A DNA stretch of 64,000 nt from Asaia bogorensis (GTDB taxonomy: Bacteria > Pseudomonadota > Alphaproteobacteria > Acetobacterales > Acetobacteraceae): the NCBI GenBank assembly GCA_945897825.1, contig CAMDGX010000002.1, forward strand, positions 1-64,000, written 5' to 3'. The notes beneath the pieces were generated by a model that saw only the letters and a program-made list of their open reading frames with translations, was not told the DNA's origin and searched no databases. Positions 11,488-19,768 of the stretch are shown in pieces. Each line of letters begins with the position of its first letter. Position 1 is the stretch's first letter. The position numbers and the translations under genes were made by a program.

Positions 11488-12984
11488 ACGGCCGCCATCG
11501 CCGGAGCCGTGGTACGCGGGCGGCAGCAGGTGGATGTCCGCCGCGCCGCTGGTGTCCACGCGCGCGAGGCTGCGCGGCGGCAGCGGAACCTGGGTGGGGA
11601 TGGTGAACACATGATGTCCGCCCCGCCGCAGGATGCGGCGTATCTCGGCAAAAGCCTGCATCGGACGGCGCACATGCTCCAGGATGTCCGAGGTCACGAC
11701 GAGGTCGAAGGAGTCGTCGGCGTGGGTGCTGGCCATCAGGTCCTGCACCTCGATGCCGGCATGGCTGGCGGCGGCGCCGGGGGCATAGACCGATTGCACA
11801 TAGCGCCCGGCGCGCGCGAGGTGCGGGCGCAGCGGGCCGGTGATGCCGGGCTCGTAGATCGCCAGGTGCGCCAGCCCGCCGGCTTCGGCCAGTTCGCGCA
11901 GGCTGGTGGCGCGGCCGTTGCCGTGGAGGTCCAGCAGGACGGCGGCCTGGGCGCGGAAGCGCAGGTTGGCGCGGCAGGCGGGGCAGTAGAAGGTCTCGCG
12001 CCAGAGCTGCGAGGCCTGGTGGAATATCCCGGTCCAGCCGCAGACGCGGCAGGTGTCGGGCACGCCGTTTGCCGCGACCCGCAGCGCCGGTGCGGCGCCG
12101 GGGGGCGGGGCGTGCAGGATACGGTTGTGCTGGCTGCCGCCGCGCGATTCCACGGCCTCCTCGCCGGCGCCGTGCAGCACAGCCACGCAGTGGCGCGCGC
12201 CATATCGCCCGTCGAGCCGCAGGTGCGGGGCGCCGCCCTGGACCGCGAGGCGGGTGAGAGCGATATGCGTGGTGTTGACCAGCATCGCGCCGCATTCGCC
12301 CATCGCCTCGGCGTCGATGCTGGCGGCGATGCCGCTGAGCGGCGCCTCGGCCTGGCCGAGCACGGACAGGGCGCGCAGGCAGGACGCGGCGCGCAGCGAC
12401 AGGCTGCCGCCGGGGTCCGCCCGCCCGCGCACCGTGACGGCGCTGCCGGCGATCCCGGCGGCGTCGACATGCAGCGCGAAGCCGGCGCTGTCGATGATGT
12501 CGAGTCCGGCGGCGCGGCCGTGCTGGCCGATATCGGCGAGGACGAGGTCGCCGGTGGCGCCGTCGCACGCCTGCAGCACCACCGCCTCCAGCCCGCTGCC
12601 GCGCACCGACAGGCCGCGCAGGACGAGGCCGGGGCTGGCGGCGGCGCGGACCGCCACGCCCTCGCTGCCCTCGACGCGGAGATCCTCCAGCCGGCATCCG
12701 GCGGCGCCGCGCAGTTCCAGCGCCGCGCGTCCGCGCCCGCCGCCGCCCGACAGGGTCAGGTTGTGCAGCGCGCAGCCCTGCGCCGACACGGTTACGCCGG
12801 CCTCCGCGCCGCGCAGCCGCAGGACGGTGCCGCCCTGCGCGCCGTGCAGCGCCACGGAGCGGTTCAGCAGGAGGGTCTCGGCCAGGACGAATTCCGCGCC
12901 GTCGAGCAGGATCATGGCCGGGCCGGATGGATCGGCCAGCGCCGCGCGCAGCGCCGCGATGTCGGCCACCGTCGCCTCGCTCAC
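11353..12984 (-). CDS. Right-handed beta-helix / zinc-ribbon / methyltransferase fusion protein
   Basis: A 543-residue composite protein. Residues 1-300 are short imperfect repeats rich in Leu/Val/Gly (ALHNLTLSG, RLEDLRVEGS, VLRGLSVRGS) typical of pectate-lyase-like parallel beta-helices. A four-cysteine ribbon follows (Cys312, 315, 334, 337: TCRVCGW...FYCPACRAN). Residues 350-540 are a class I methyltransferase with the late motif FDLVVTSDILEHVRRP and GGHHVFTIP. It is transcribed against the surrounding island genes and starts 74 bp from the divergent pyruvyltransferase gene. The beta-helix may hold a glycan that the methyltransferase modifies; this is inference. Confidence 0.7.
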   Translation of the reverse strand: MSEATVADIAALRAALADPSGPAMILLDGAEFVLAETLLLNRSVALHGAQGGTVLRLRGAEAGVTVSAQGCALHNLTLSGGGGRGRAALELRGAAGCRLEDLRVEGSEGVAVRAAASPGLVLRGLSVRGSGLEAVVLQACDGATGDLVLADIGQHGRAAGLDIIDSAGFALHVDAAGIAGSAVTVRGRADPGGSLSLRAASCLRALSVLGQAEAPLSGIAASIDAEAMGECGAMLVNTTHIALTRLAVQGGAPHLRLDGRYGARHCVAVLHGAGEEAVESRGGSQHNRILHAPPPGAAPALRVAANGVPDTCRVCGWTGIFHQASQLWRETFYCPACRANLRFRAQAAVLLDLHGNGRATSLRELAEAGGLAHLAIYEPGITGPLRPHLARAGRYVQSVYAPGAAASHAGIEVQDLMASTHADDSFDLVVTSDILEHVRRPMQAFAEIRRILRRGGHHVFTIPTQVPLPPRSLARVDTSGAADIHLLPPAYHGSGDGGRSLVYTEFGGDLPDRLAEIGLPTRVVAYQPPGLAIPALTFVSQRA

Positions 12985-13058
12985 CGCGTGTTTCCCATGC
13001 TGCCCCGCTCCTGCGCTGCCGGCGCGTGGCGCGCAGTGTGATCGGCGAGGGCCCCGCG

Positions 13059-14870
13059 ATGCAAACTCAACCCCTGCCGCACGTGATGGTCCATGGCACG
13101 TTCGACGTGGCCAATTACGGCGACCTTCTGTTTCCGCACGTGCTGACGTTCGGGTTGCGACCGGTGGCGCATCGCCTGACCGTGGTGTCGCCGCGCGGCG
13201 GGGCGATGGGGTGGATCGATGCGATCGAGGCGCTGCCGATGGCGCAGGCGCGGGGGATGGAAGCGGACCTGCATGTGGTGGGCGGCGGCAACATCATCCA
13301 TGCCGGCGATACGCCGCTCGCCGAGTACCGCGACATTCCGGGCGGCAGCGCCCGGGCCTATGCGGGGCTGTGGCGCGACGTGGCGGCGCAGGCGGCGCGG
13401 GACGGGGCGCGGCTGGCGTGGAACGCGCCCGGCGTGCCGCGCCCGCTGGTGGGGGTGGATGGCGCCGCGGCGGCGTTGGCGCGTTGCGACCTGCTGGTGG
13501 TGCGCGACGCTTCGAGCGCGGCAAATCTCGGCTCGGAGGAGCCGCCGATCGTTGTGCCGGACACGGCGCTGGACCTTGCGCGCATGTGGCCGGCGCAGAC
13601 GCTCGGCCCGGCCGCAGCGGAAGCCTTCGCGCGCCATGGCCTGCCGCGCCCGGCGCGCTGGATCGCGCTGCATGCCAATGCCCGCTACCTCGATGGCGAC
13701 GCGGCGGCGATGGCCGGGCACCTCGCCGCCCTGGCGCGCGGGCTCGACGCGGTGCCGGTGCTGCTGGCGCTGGGGCCGTGCCAGGGGGATGACGCGCTGG
13801 CGCGGGCGATCGGCGCGCACCTGCCGCCGGGCAGCCTGGTGCTCGATCGGCCGGCCGGGTTGCGCGAGGTGGCGGGGCTGATCGCCCATGCCGAGGCCTA
13901 TGCCGGCTCGTCGCTGCATGGGCTGATCACCGCGCTGTCCTATGGGCGGCCGGGGGTGGTGGTGGCGCGCGGGCCGCTCGCCAAGTTCGCCGGGTTCCTG
14001 GCGCATGTGGGCATGGAGGAACAGTTCCTGGCGGGCTGGCCGGCGGCGGTGCAGGCGGCGCCCGCGCTGCTGCGGCCGCTCGACGGCGCGGCGCTGTCCG
14101 GGATCGCCCGGGCGCAGGACCGTATCGCGGCCCACTGGCACCGGCTGCGCGCACTGCTGGGGGAGCCGCCGGCGCCGCGCCGCGCTGCCGCGCCCACGCC
14201 TGCACCAGCGCCCGCGCCGGTTCCCATCGCGGCTGCAACTGATCCGGTGCCGGGTGGCGCCTGTCCGGTCTGCGGCGGCGGCGAGGTGCGGACGGTGGCG
14301 ACGTTGCCGGACCGGATCGGGGCGGGCGCGCCCTGTGCCGGGTGTGGCGCTTCGGCGCGGCATCGGGGATTGCGCATGGTGCTGGAGGCGGTCCGCGTGC
14401 CGGAGTGGCGCGGCCGGACATGCCTGCGGCTGGGCGAGACCGGGCGGATTGCCGCGGCGGGCTGGTTCGCCGCCTGCGCCGAGGCCGCGGAACCGGGCGC
14501 GCGCCACCACCTGATCCTGGCCGTCGATGCGCTGGAGGGCGCGGCGGACCTGGCCGGCACGCTGGCGGAATGGCGCGGCCTGCTGGCGCCGGGCGGGGTG
14601 CTGCTGGTGTCGATGCGCACCGTGCCGGGGCGGGCGGACACGCTGGACTGGGGGTTCGCGCGCGGCGACCGTGCCGGCGAATTCCGCGCGTTCGGGGCGG
14701 ATGTGGCCGCGGCGCTTCCGGCCCTGGTGCCCGGTGCGGCGGTGCTGGAGGTCGGCGGCGTCGACCCCATGACGGGCACGCCAGCGATCGCCTTTGCGGT
14801 GGCGGAGGAGGGTGCTGCGCTGGCGCCGTTTGCCGCATCGGGCCTGGCCACGCGGAGCCTCGGCGCATGA
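13059..14870 (+). CDS. Polysaccharide pyruvyltransferase family protein fused to a zinc-ribbon/methyltransferase-like domain
   Basis: A 603-residue protein. The first ~370 residues belong to the polysaccharide pyruvyltransferase (CsaB/WcaK) family: N-terminal FDVANYGDLLFPHVL, then VVGGGNIIH, WNAPGVPRP, and YAGSSLHGLITALSYGRP. These enzymes add ketal pyruvate to sugars. An Ala/Pro linker leads to a Cys ribbon (Cys402, 405, 426, 429) and a C-terminal methyltransferase-like fold without a clear SAM glycine motif, possibly a non-catalytic relic. The start at ATG 13059 is where homology begins; an upstream in-frame ATG (12927) lies inside the opposite gene. It heads a run of overlapping genes. Confidence 0.8.
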   Translation: MQTQPLPHVMVHGTFDVANYGDLLFPHVLTFGLRPVAHRLTVVSPRGGAMGWIDAIEALPMAQARGMEADLHVVGGGNIIHAGDTPLAEYRDIPGGSARAYAGLWRDVAAQAARDGARLAWNAPGVPRPLVGVDGAAAALARCDLLVVRDASSAANLGSEEPPIVVPDTALDLARMWPAQTLGPAAAEAFARHGLPRPARWIALHANARYLDGDAAAMAGHLAALARGLDAVPVLLALGPCQGDDALARAIGAHLPPGSLVLDRPAGLREVAGLIAHAEAYAGSSLHGLITALSYGRPGVVVARGPLAKFAGFLAHVGMEEQFLAGWPAAVQAAPALLRPLDGAALSGIARAQDRIAAHWHRLRALLGEPPAPRRAAAPTPAPAPAPVPIAAATDPVPGGACPVCGGGEVRTVATLPDRIGAGAPCAGCGASARHRGLRMVLEAVRVPEWRGRTCLRLGETGRIAAAGWFAACAEAAEPGARHHLILAVDALEGAADLAGTLAEWRGLLAPGGVLLVSMRTVPGRADTLDWGFARGDRAGEFRAFGADVAAALPALVPGAAVLEVGGVDPMTGTPAIAFAVAEEGAALAPFAASGLATRSLGA

Positions 14871-16552
14871 CGACCATTGAACTGGCGCCCGACCTGGCCG
14901 GCGAGATTGCGGCGATCGCGGGGGAGATCCCGACGCCGACCGAGGGGCTCGGGGCGCGGATCGCGGCGGCGCGCGCGGCGTGGCCGGGCGACCTGCGCCT
15001 GCGCCTGCTGGAGGGGGAGTGGCACGAGAAATCCGGCCGGGCCGGGGCGGCGGAGGCGGCCTATCGCGACGCTGCCGCGGCACACCCCGCCAATCCCTGG
15101 CCGGCGGCGCGGCTTGCCGGACTGTTGCTGGCCACCGGGCGGGCGGCGGCGGTGCAGGCGATGTTCGCCCCGTCGATCTGGACCGCCGCCTTGCCGGAGG
15201 CCACCCGCACCGCGCTGCTGTCGCGGCTGGTGGCCGCCATGCCGGACCTTGCGGCGCGCGCCACATTCCTGAACGGCCTGCTGCGCGGGGAGGCGGATGA
15301 CCGCTTCGTGCTGCTGAAGCTGGCGGCCCTGCGTTTCCGCCAGCGTGACCGTGCCGAGGCGGCGCGGCTGTTCGAGGCGGCGCGGCGGCATGGCACGCTG
15401 CCGGTCGAGAGCGAGCTGCTGGAGCTGGAGCTGCATCTCGCCGCCGGGCGGTTCGCGCAGGCGCTGGAGCTGGCGCTGGCGCTGCATGCCCGCCATCCCG
15501 ACCGCATCGACTTCGCGCGGCGCACGATCCAGACGGCGCATTTCGCCCATCGCCCGGACCTGCTCGTCGAGCTGGTCGACCGGGCCTTGGCGCGCTGGCC
15601 GGAGGATTGGCTGCTGCTGTTCCGCTACAACCGCGCCGCTTTGCCGGCCGCGCCCGATGCGGCGCTGTTCGCGCGGCTGGCGGCGCAGGCGGGGCTGCGG
15701 AAGGGCGACGATCGCTGGCTGTTCCAGTTCGCCGTCGCGTGCCTGCGCCAGCGCCGGACGGACGAGGCGATGGCGCTGTTGCCGCGCCTGGCGCAGGGCA
15801 GCCCGGTATCGCCGATGGCCGGCCCGCTGCATGCCGCGATGGCGACGCGCGACGCGTGGGAGTCCGGCCGCATTGTCGTCAACGACGCCGAGGTCGATGT
15901 GCAGGTGGTGCGCCATCCCGCCGCGCGGGCCACGCTGGTCGTGCTGGCCGGGGTGCAGGGCGGCATCGGCTACCTGCCGTTCAGCCATGTCGACGCGCTG
16001 CTCGCCGGGCATGACGCGCATGTGGTGTATCTGCGCGACCGGCACGCGCGCGCCTTCACCGCCGGGGTGCGCGGCCTGGCGCCGGACGAGGCCGGCACCG
16101 TGGCGGCGCTGGGCGGGCTGCTGGCGTCGCTGGGCGGGGTGCCGGCGATCACGATGGGCGCCTCGATCGGCGGGCTGGCGGCGGTGCGGCTGGCCTGCCA
16201 GCTGCGCTGCGCGGGCGCGATCTCGTTCGCCGGGCCGGTGCATCTGGGCGGCGGCGAGGGCGATGCGGGCGAGGGCGGCGAGTCGGTGCGCCAGTCGATC
16301 ACCGCAATGTTCCTGCGCGATGCGCCGGGGGTGCCGGAGATGCTGCGCGCGGCACCCGGCACGCGCGCCTACCAGTGCTTCGGGCCCGGCTACGCGCCGG
16401 ATGCCGCCGACGCGGCGCTGCTGACGGGGCTGGCCAATGCCGTGCCGGTCGAGGTGGCGTCGTGCTTCGACCATTTCGTGGCCGAGCACATGATCGCCGA
16501 TGGCAGCTTCGGCCGCATCGTGGAGCGCGCGATGGCCGAGGCGGCGCCATGA
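14867..16552 (+). CDS. TPR-domain protein with C-terminal alpha/beta-hydrolase-like domain
   Basis: A 561-residue protein. Residues 1-320 are helical repeats of TPR type (for example the region around 150-210, RDRAEAARLFEAARRHG). Residues 340-560 look like an alpha/beta hydrolase: strands TLVVLAGVQGG and HVVYLRDR, and the nucleophile elbow TMGASIGG with Ser433. A late His in SCFDHFVAEH could complete the triad. In a cluster with an acyl-ACP and no thioesterase, a role in releasing or transferring the acyl chain is a reasonable guess. The start overlaps the preceding stop (ATGA). Confidence 0.65.
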   Translation: MTTIELAPDLAGEIAAIAGEIPTPTEGLGARIAAARAAWPGDLRLRLLEGEWHEKSGRAGAAEAAYRDAAAAHPANPWPAARLAGLLLATGRAAAVQAMFAPSIWTAALPEATRTALLSRLVAAMPDLAARATFLNGLLRGEADDRFVLLKLAALRFRQRDRAEAARLFEAARRHGTLPVESELLELELHLAAGRFAQALELALALHARHPDRIDFARRTIQTAHFAHRPDLLVELVDRALARWPEDWLLLFRYNRAALPAAPDAALFARLAAQAGLRKGDDRWLFQFAVACLRQRRTDEAMALLPRLAQGSPVSPMAGPLHAAMATRDAWESGRIVVNDAEVDVQVVRHPAARATLVVLAGVQGGIGYLPFSHVDALLAGHDAHVVYLRDRHARAFTAGVRGLAPDEAGTVAALGGLLASLGGVPAITMGASIGGLAAVRLACQLRCAGAISFAGPVHLGGGEGDAGEGGESVRQSITAMFLRDAPGVPEMLRAAPGTRAYQCFGPGYAPDAADAALLTGLANAVPVEVASCFDHFVAEHMIADGSFGRIVERAMAEAAP

Positions 16553-17814
16553 GCCGCTCCGTGCTGCTGGCCGGCATGTTCGACATGCAGAACTACGGCG
16601 ACCTGCTGTTCCCGCTGGTGGCGCGCCATGCGCTGGCCGGGCATGGGCTCGCGCCGGTGCCGATGGCGCCGACCGAAGGGCGCACCCTGCTCGGCGATGC
16701 GCTGCCGCCGGTGGCGCTGGGCGACGTGCTCGCCGGGGCGGTGCCGGCGGACGCGATCGCGGTCGGCGGCGGCTACATCATCCACGCGCAGAATCTCGAT
16801 TTCATCGAGGACTATGACAGCCAGGGCACCGGCGCCTGGGCCGGGCCAGGGCTGTGGCTGGGCGCCACGCTGGCCGCTTCCCTGCGCGACATCCCGATCG
16901 CCTGGAACGCGCCCGGCGTGCCGCATCCGTTCACCACGGCGCAACGCCCGCTGGTCCAGGCGGCCTGCCGCGCCGCGGGGCATCTGGCGGTGCGCGACCG
17001 GGGCAGCGCGGACCTGCTGGCCGCGCCGGAGGACGCGCCGGCCTGCGTGGTGCCGGACCCGGTGGCCGGGATCGCGGCGATGTGGCCGCGCGCCACGCTG
17101 GCGCCGCTGTTCCGCGATCTGCTGGCGCGCAAGGGGCTGCCGGCGGAGGCGCGGCTGCTGGCGATCCATGTGCGCAACCGCTCGATGGCCGGGCTGGACC
17201 CGGCGGCGCTGGGCGCGGCGCTTGGGCGGCTGGCGCGGGCGCATGGGGCGGTGCCGATGCTGGTCGCGGTCGGCCAGAGCCATGACGACCCGAAGGTGGC
17301 GCGCCTGCTGGCGCCGCACATGGGCGCGCCGGTGCTGCTGCTGGACGATCCGCGCGGGCTGCGGGAGATCACCGCGGCGCTGGCCTTCAGCGCGGCCTAT
17401 GTCGGCGCGTCGCTGCATGGCTACGTGGTGGCCGGGGCCTATGGCGTGCCGGGGGTGCTGCTCGGGCGGCCGGCCTACCGCAAGTTCGCGGGCTTCCTGG
17501 AGCATGTCGGGCGGCCGGAGGATCTCGCGCGCGACTGGGATGGGGCGATCGCGCTGGCCGCCGCGCGCCTGGGCCAGGCGCGCCATGCCGGCATGCCGCA
17601 AACGGTGCTGGCGGCGCTGGACCGGCATTGGGCGGCGCTGGCGGCGTCGCTGGCAGATCCGGCGCCGCGGCGGGCGGCGCGGCAGGCGTTCCTGGCGACC
17701 CTGGTGGCCCATGGCCTGGCGCGCGAGGGGCCGGGCTGGGCCCTGCTGCCCTTTGTCAACCGCGCTATGCGCGCCGGCGGCGGCGCATCTTCCGGAGCAC
17801 GACACCATGGATGA
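16549..17814 (+). CDS. Polysaccharide pyruvyltransferase family protein (second copy)
   Basis: A 421-residue stand-alone member of the same family as the gene at 13059. It shares MFDMQNYGDLLFPLV, VGGGYIIHAQ, WNAPGVPHP, the VVPDPV strand and YVGASLHGYVVAGAYGVPG. It lacks the zinc-ribbon/methyltransferase extension of its paralogue. Pyruvyl donors in the family are phosphoenolpyruvate; the acceptor sugar here is unknown. ATGA overlap with the previous gene and an 8-bp overlap with the ACP gene imply one transcript. Two paralogues suggest two pyruvylation sites or one catalytic and one accessory subunit. Confidence 0.8.
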   Translation: MSRSVLLAGMFDMQNYGDLLFPLVARHALAGHGLAPVPMAPTEGRTLLGDALPPVALGDVLAGAVPADAIAVGGGYIIHAQNLDFIEDYDSQGTGAWAGPGLWLGATLAASLRDIPIAWNAPGVPHPFTTAQRPLVQAACRAAGHLAVRDRGSADLLAAPEDAPACVVPDPVAGIAAMWPRATLAPLFRDLLARKGLPAEARLLAIHVRNRSMAGLDPAALGAALGRLARAHGAVPMLVAVGQSHDDPKVARLLAPHMGAPVLLLDDPRGLREITAALAFSAAYVGASLHGYVVAGAYGVPGVLLGRPAYRKFAGFLEHVGRPEDLARDWDGAIALAAARLGQARHAGMPQTVLAALDRHWAALAASLADPAPRRAARQAFLATLVAHGLAREGPGWALLPFVNRAMRAGGGASSGARHHG

Positions 17815-18082
17815 GCTGATCCCCGTCGACGCCGACGCGCTGCGCGCCTGGATGGTGCGCTACATCACGGCGATCCTGGACCTGCCCGAGGATGTCGCGA
17901 CCGGGCAGGCCTTCAACGAATACGGCTTCGATTCGGTCGAGGCGGTGGTGATGGCCGGGGTGATGGAGGAGGAGTTCGGCGTGCCGATCGATCCGATCCG
18001 GCTGTTCGAGCACCCCAGCATCGACCGGTTTTCCGTTGCCATGACAGGTGGCGTCGCGGCGGCGGTCGGCGGGCCGGCATGA
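17807..18082 (+). CDS. Acyl carrier protein
   Basis: A 91-residue free-standing carrier protein. The phosphopantetheine attachment Ser43 sits in the classical setting NEYGFDSVEAVVM, followed by helix III containing PIDPIRLFEHPSI. The motif is of the polyketide/NRPS-associated ACP type more than the housekeeping AcpP (DSLD). It starts inside the end of the pyruvyltransferase gene and ends in an ATGA overlap with the GT2 gene. A phosphopantetheinyl transferase ends the same operon and an acyl-AMP ligase is encoded nearby, so the likely cycle is conversion to holo-ACP, acyl loading and tailoring by the oxygenases that follow. Confidence 0.88.
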   Translation: MDELIPVDADALRAWMVRYITAILDLPEDVATGQAFNEYGFDSVEAVVMAGVMEEEFGVPIDPIRLFEHPSIDRFSVAMTGGVAAAVGGPA

Positions 18083-18948
18083 GCGCGCCCGGTCTGTCGG
18101 TGGTGATCGCCTGCCACGCGATGGCGCGCGAGCTGCCGCGCACGTTGCGCTCGCTGGCGCCGCCGTATCAGCGCGACGCGGGGAAGCTGGAGGTGATCGT
18201 GGTCGACAACGGGTCGCCATCGCCGCCGCGCGCCGAGGATTTCGCCGCGCTGGGGCTCGACCTGCGGGTGATGCGGGTGGACCGCCCGGGGCCGTCGCCG
18301 GTGGCGGCGGTGAATCTGGGGCTGGCGGCGGCGCGCGCGCCCCTGGTCGGGGTGTGGATCGATGGCGCGCGGCTGGCCTCGCCCGGGCTGCTGGCGGCGT
18401 GCGCGGCGGCGGCGCGGCTGCATCCGCGCGCCGTGGTGGCGACGCTGAACCACCAGCTCGGCCCGACGCGGCAGCACCAGGCGGCGCTGACCGGCTACTG
18501 CCAGGCGGTGGAGGATGCGTTGCTGGACGGCATCGGCTGGCCGGAAGATGGGTACCGGCTGTTCGACATCGCCACGCCCGAGCTGGCCGCCCCCACGGCG
18601 CCGATGCTGGAGAGCAACGCGCCGTTCCTCGCGCGGGCGATGTGGGACGAGCTGGGCGGGTTCGACCCGGCCTTCACCGAGCCGGGCGGCGGCGTGGCCA
18701 ACCCGGACACCTTCATCCGCGCCTGCGCGCTGCCGGGCGCGCAGCTGGTGCGCGTTCTGGGCGAGGGGACGTTCCACCAGTTCCATGGCGGGGTGTCCAC
18801 CAGCAGCCCGCAGCGGGCGATGGATGTGTTGCGCGATGGTAGCCGGGCCTATCTGCGCCGGCGCGGGCGGCCGCTGGCGCCGGTGCGGGCGACCGGATGG
18901 CTGTTCGACGCGCGGCAGGGCGCGCTGGCCGAATTGGTGCCGGCATGA
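18079..18948 (+). CDS. Family 2 glycosyltransferase
   Basis: A 289-residue cytoplasmic protein with a GT-A fold start, GLSVVIACHAMARELPRTL, and EVIVVDNGSPS, as in family 2 enzymes. The metal-binding position reads VGVWIDGAR, where the usual Asp-x-Asp is reduced to a single Asp, and a later ED/W region is present. It probably transfers a sugar to the cluster product. It lies between the ACP and the two dioxygenase genes with 4-bp overlaps at both ends. Confidence 0.78.
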   Translation: MSAPGLSVVIACHAMARELPRTLRSLAPPYQRDAGKLEVIVVDNGSPSPPRAEDFAALGLDLRVMRVDRPGPSPVAAVNLGLAAARAPLVGVWIDGARLASPGLLAACAAAARLHPRAVVATLNHQLGPTRQHQAALTGYCQAVEDALLDGIGWPEDGYRLFDIATPELAAPTAPMLESNAPFLARAMWDELGGFDPAFTEPGGGVANPDTFIRACALPGAQLVRVLGEGTFHQFHGGVSTSSPQRAMDVLRDGSRAYLRRRGRPLAPVRATGWLFDARQGALAELVPA

Positions 18949-19766
18949 GCCCCGCGGACCTGGCGCGCTATCGCGAGGCGGGGTTCCTGTCGCCGCTGCG
19001 CGCGCTGCCCGAGGACGAGATGGCGGGATGCCTCGCCCGGCTGGAGGCGGCGGAGGCGGCGCGCGGCGGGCGGATCGGCGCGGTGCAGAACATCAAGCTC
19101 CACCTGCTGCTGCCCTGGATCTGGGACCTCGTGCACGATCCGCGCATCGTCGACCCCGTGCAGGAGATCCTGGGGCCGGACGTGCTGTGCTGGGCTTCGG
19201 GGTTCTTCGACAAGCGGCCGGGCGAACCGCAGCATGTGCCGTGGCACCAGGATGCGACCTACTGGGGGCTGACCGAGCCGCACGCGCTGACGGCGTGGCT
19301 CGCCTTCACCCCGTCGGGGCCGGGCAATGGCGGGCTGCGGGTGGTGCCCGGCAGCCATCGCGCCCCGGTGCAGCACCGCGACACCTTCGACAACACCAAC
19401 ATGCTGCCCGGGCGCGAGGAGGTGGCCGTCGAGGTGGACGAGGCGCAGGCGGTGGATATCGTGCTGGCGCCGGGCGAGATGTCGCTGCACCACCTGCTGC
19501 TGGTGCACGGCTCGCGGGCCAACCAGGGCGGGCAGCGGCGCTGCGGGCTGGCGATCCGCTACATTGCCGGACACCTCGGCCGGGTGCGCGGGGCGCGCGG
19601 CACGGCGACGCTGGTGCGCGGGCGCGACCATGGCGGCTTCGCGCTGGAGCAGCCGCCCGACGGGCCGTTCGATCCGGCGGCGACGGCGCGCTACCGCGAC
19701 ATCCTGCGCATCTGGACGCGCGGCGTGTTCGACGAGATCGGGCTCAGCCGCGCCGAGGGGGGCTGA
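18945..19766 (+). CDS. Phytanoyl-CoA dioxygenase (PhyH) family oxygenase, copy 1
   Basis: A 273-residue Fe(II)/2-oxoglutarate-dependent oxygenase. Iron ligands are His101 and Asp103 in WHQDATYW and His188 in LVHGSRANQ; Arg residues in GQRRCGLAIRYI would bind 2-oxoglutarate. PhyH enzymes hydroxylate fatty acyl chains or amino acids, often on a carrier. It is followed 2 bp later by a paralogue of exactly the same length, so the pair probably arose by tandem duplication. The start at ATG 18945 overlaps the GT2 stop. Confidence 0.85.
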   Translation: MSPADLARYREAGFLSPLRALPEDEMAGCLARLEAAEAARGGRIGAVQNIKLHLLLPWIWDLVHDPRIVDPVQEILGPDVLCWASGFFDKRPGEPQHVPWHQDATYWGLTEPHALTAWLAFTPSGPGNGGLRVVPGSHRAPVQHRDTFDNTNMLPGREEVAVEVDEAQAVDIVLAPGEMSLHHLLLVHGSRANQGGQRRCGLAIRYIAGHLGRVRGARGTATLVRGRDHGGFALEQPPDGPFDPAATARYRDILRIWTRGVFDEIGLSRAEGG

Positions 19767-19768
19767 GC

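Noticed and set aside
17807-18082. Housekeeping fatty-acid AcpP as identity for the ACP
   Set aside because: The site reads GFDSVE rather than the usual DSLD, and no fab genes are adjacent. The context is a secondary pathway.
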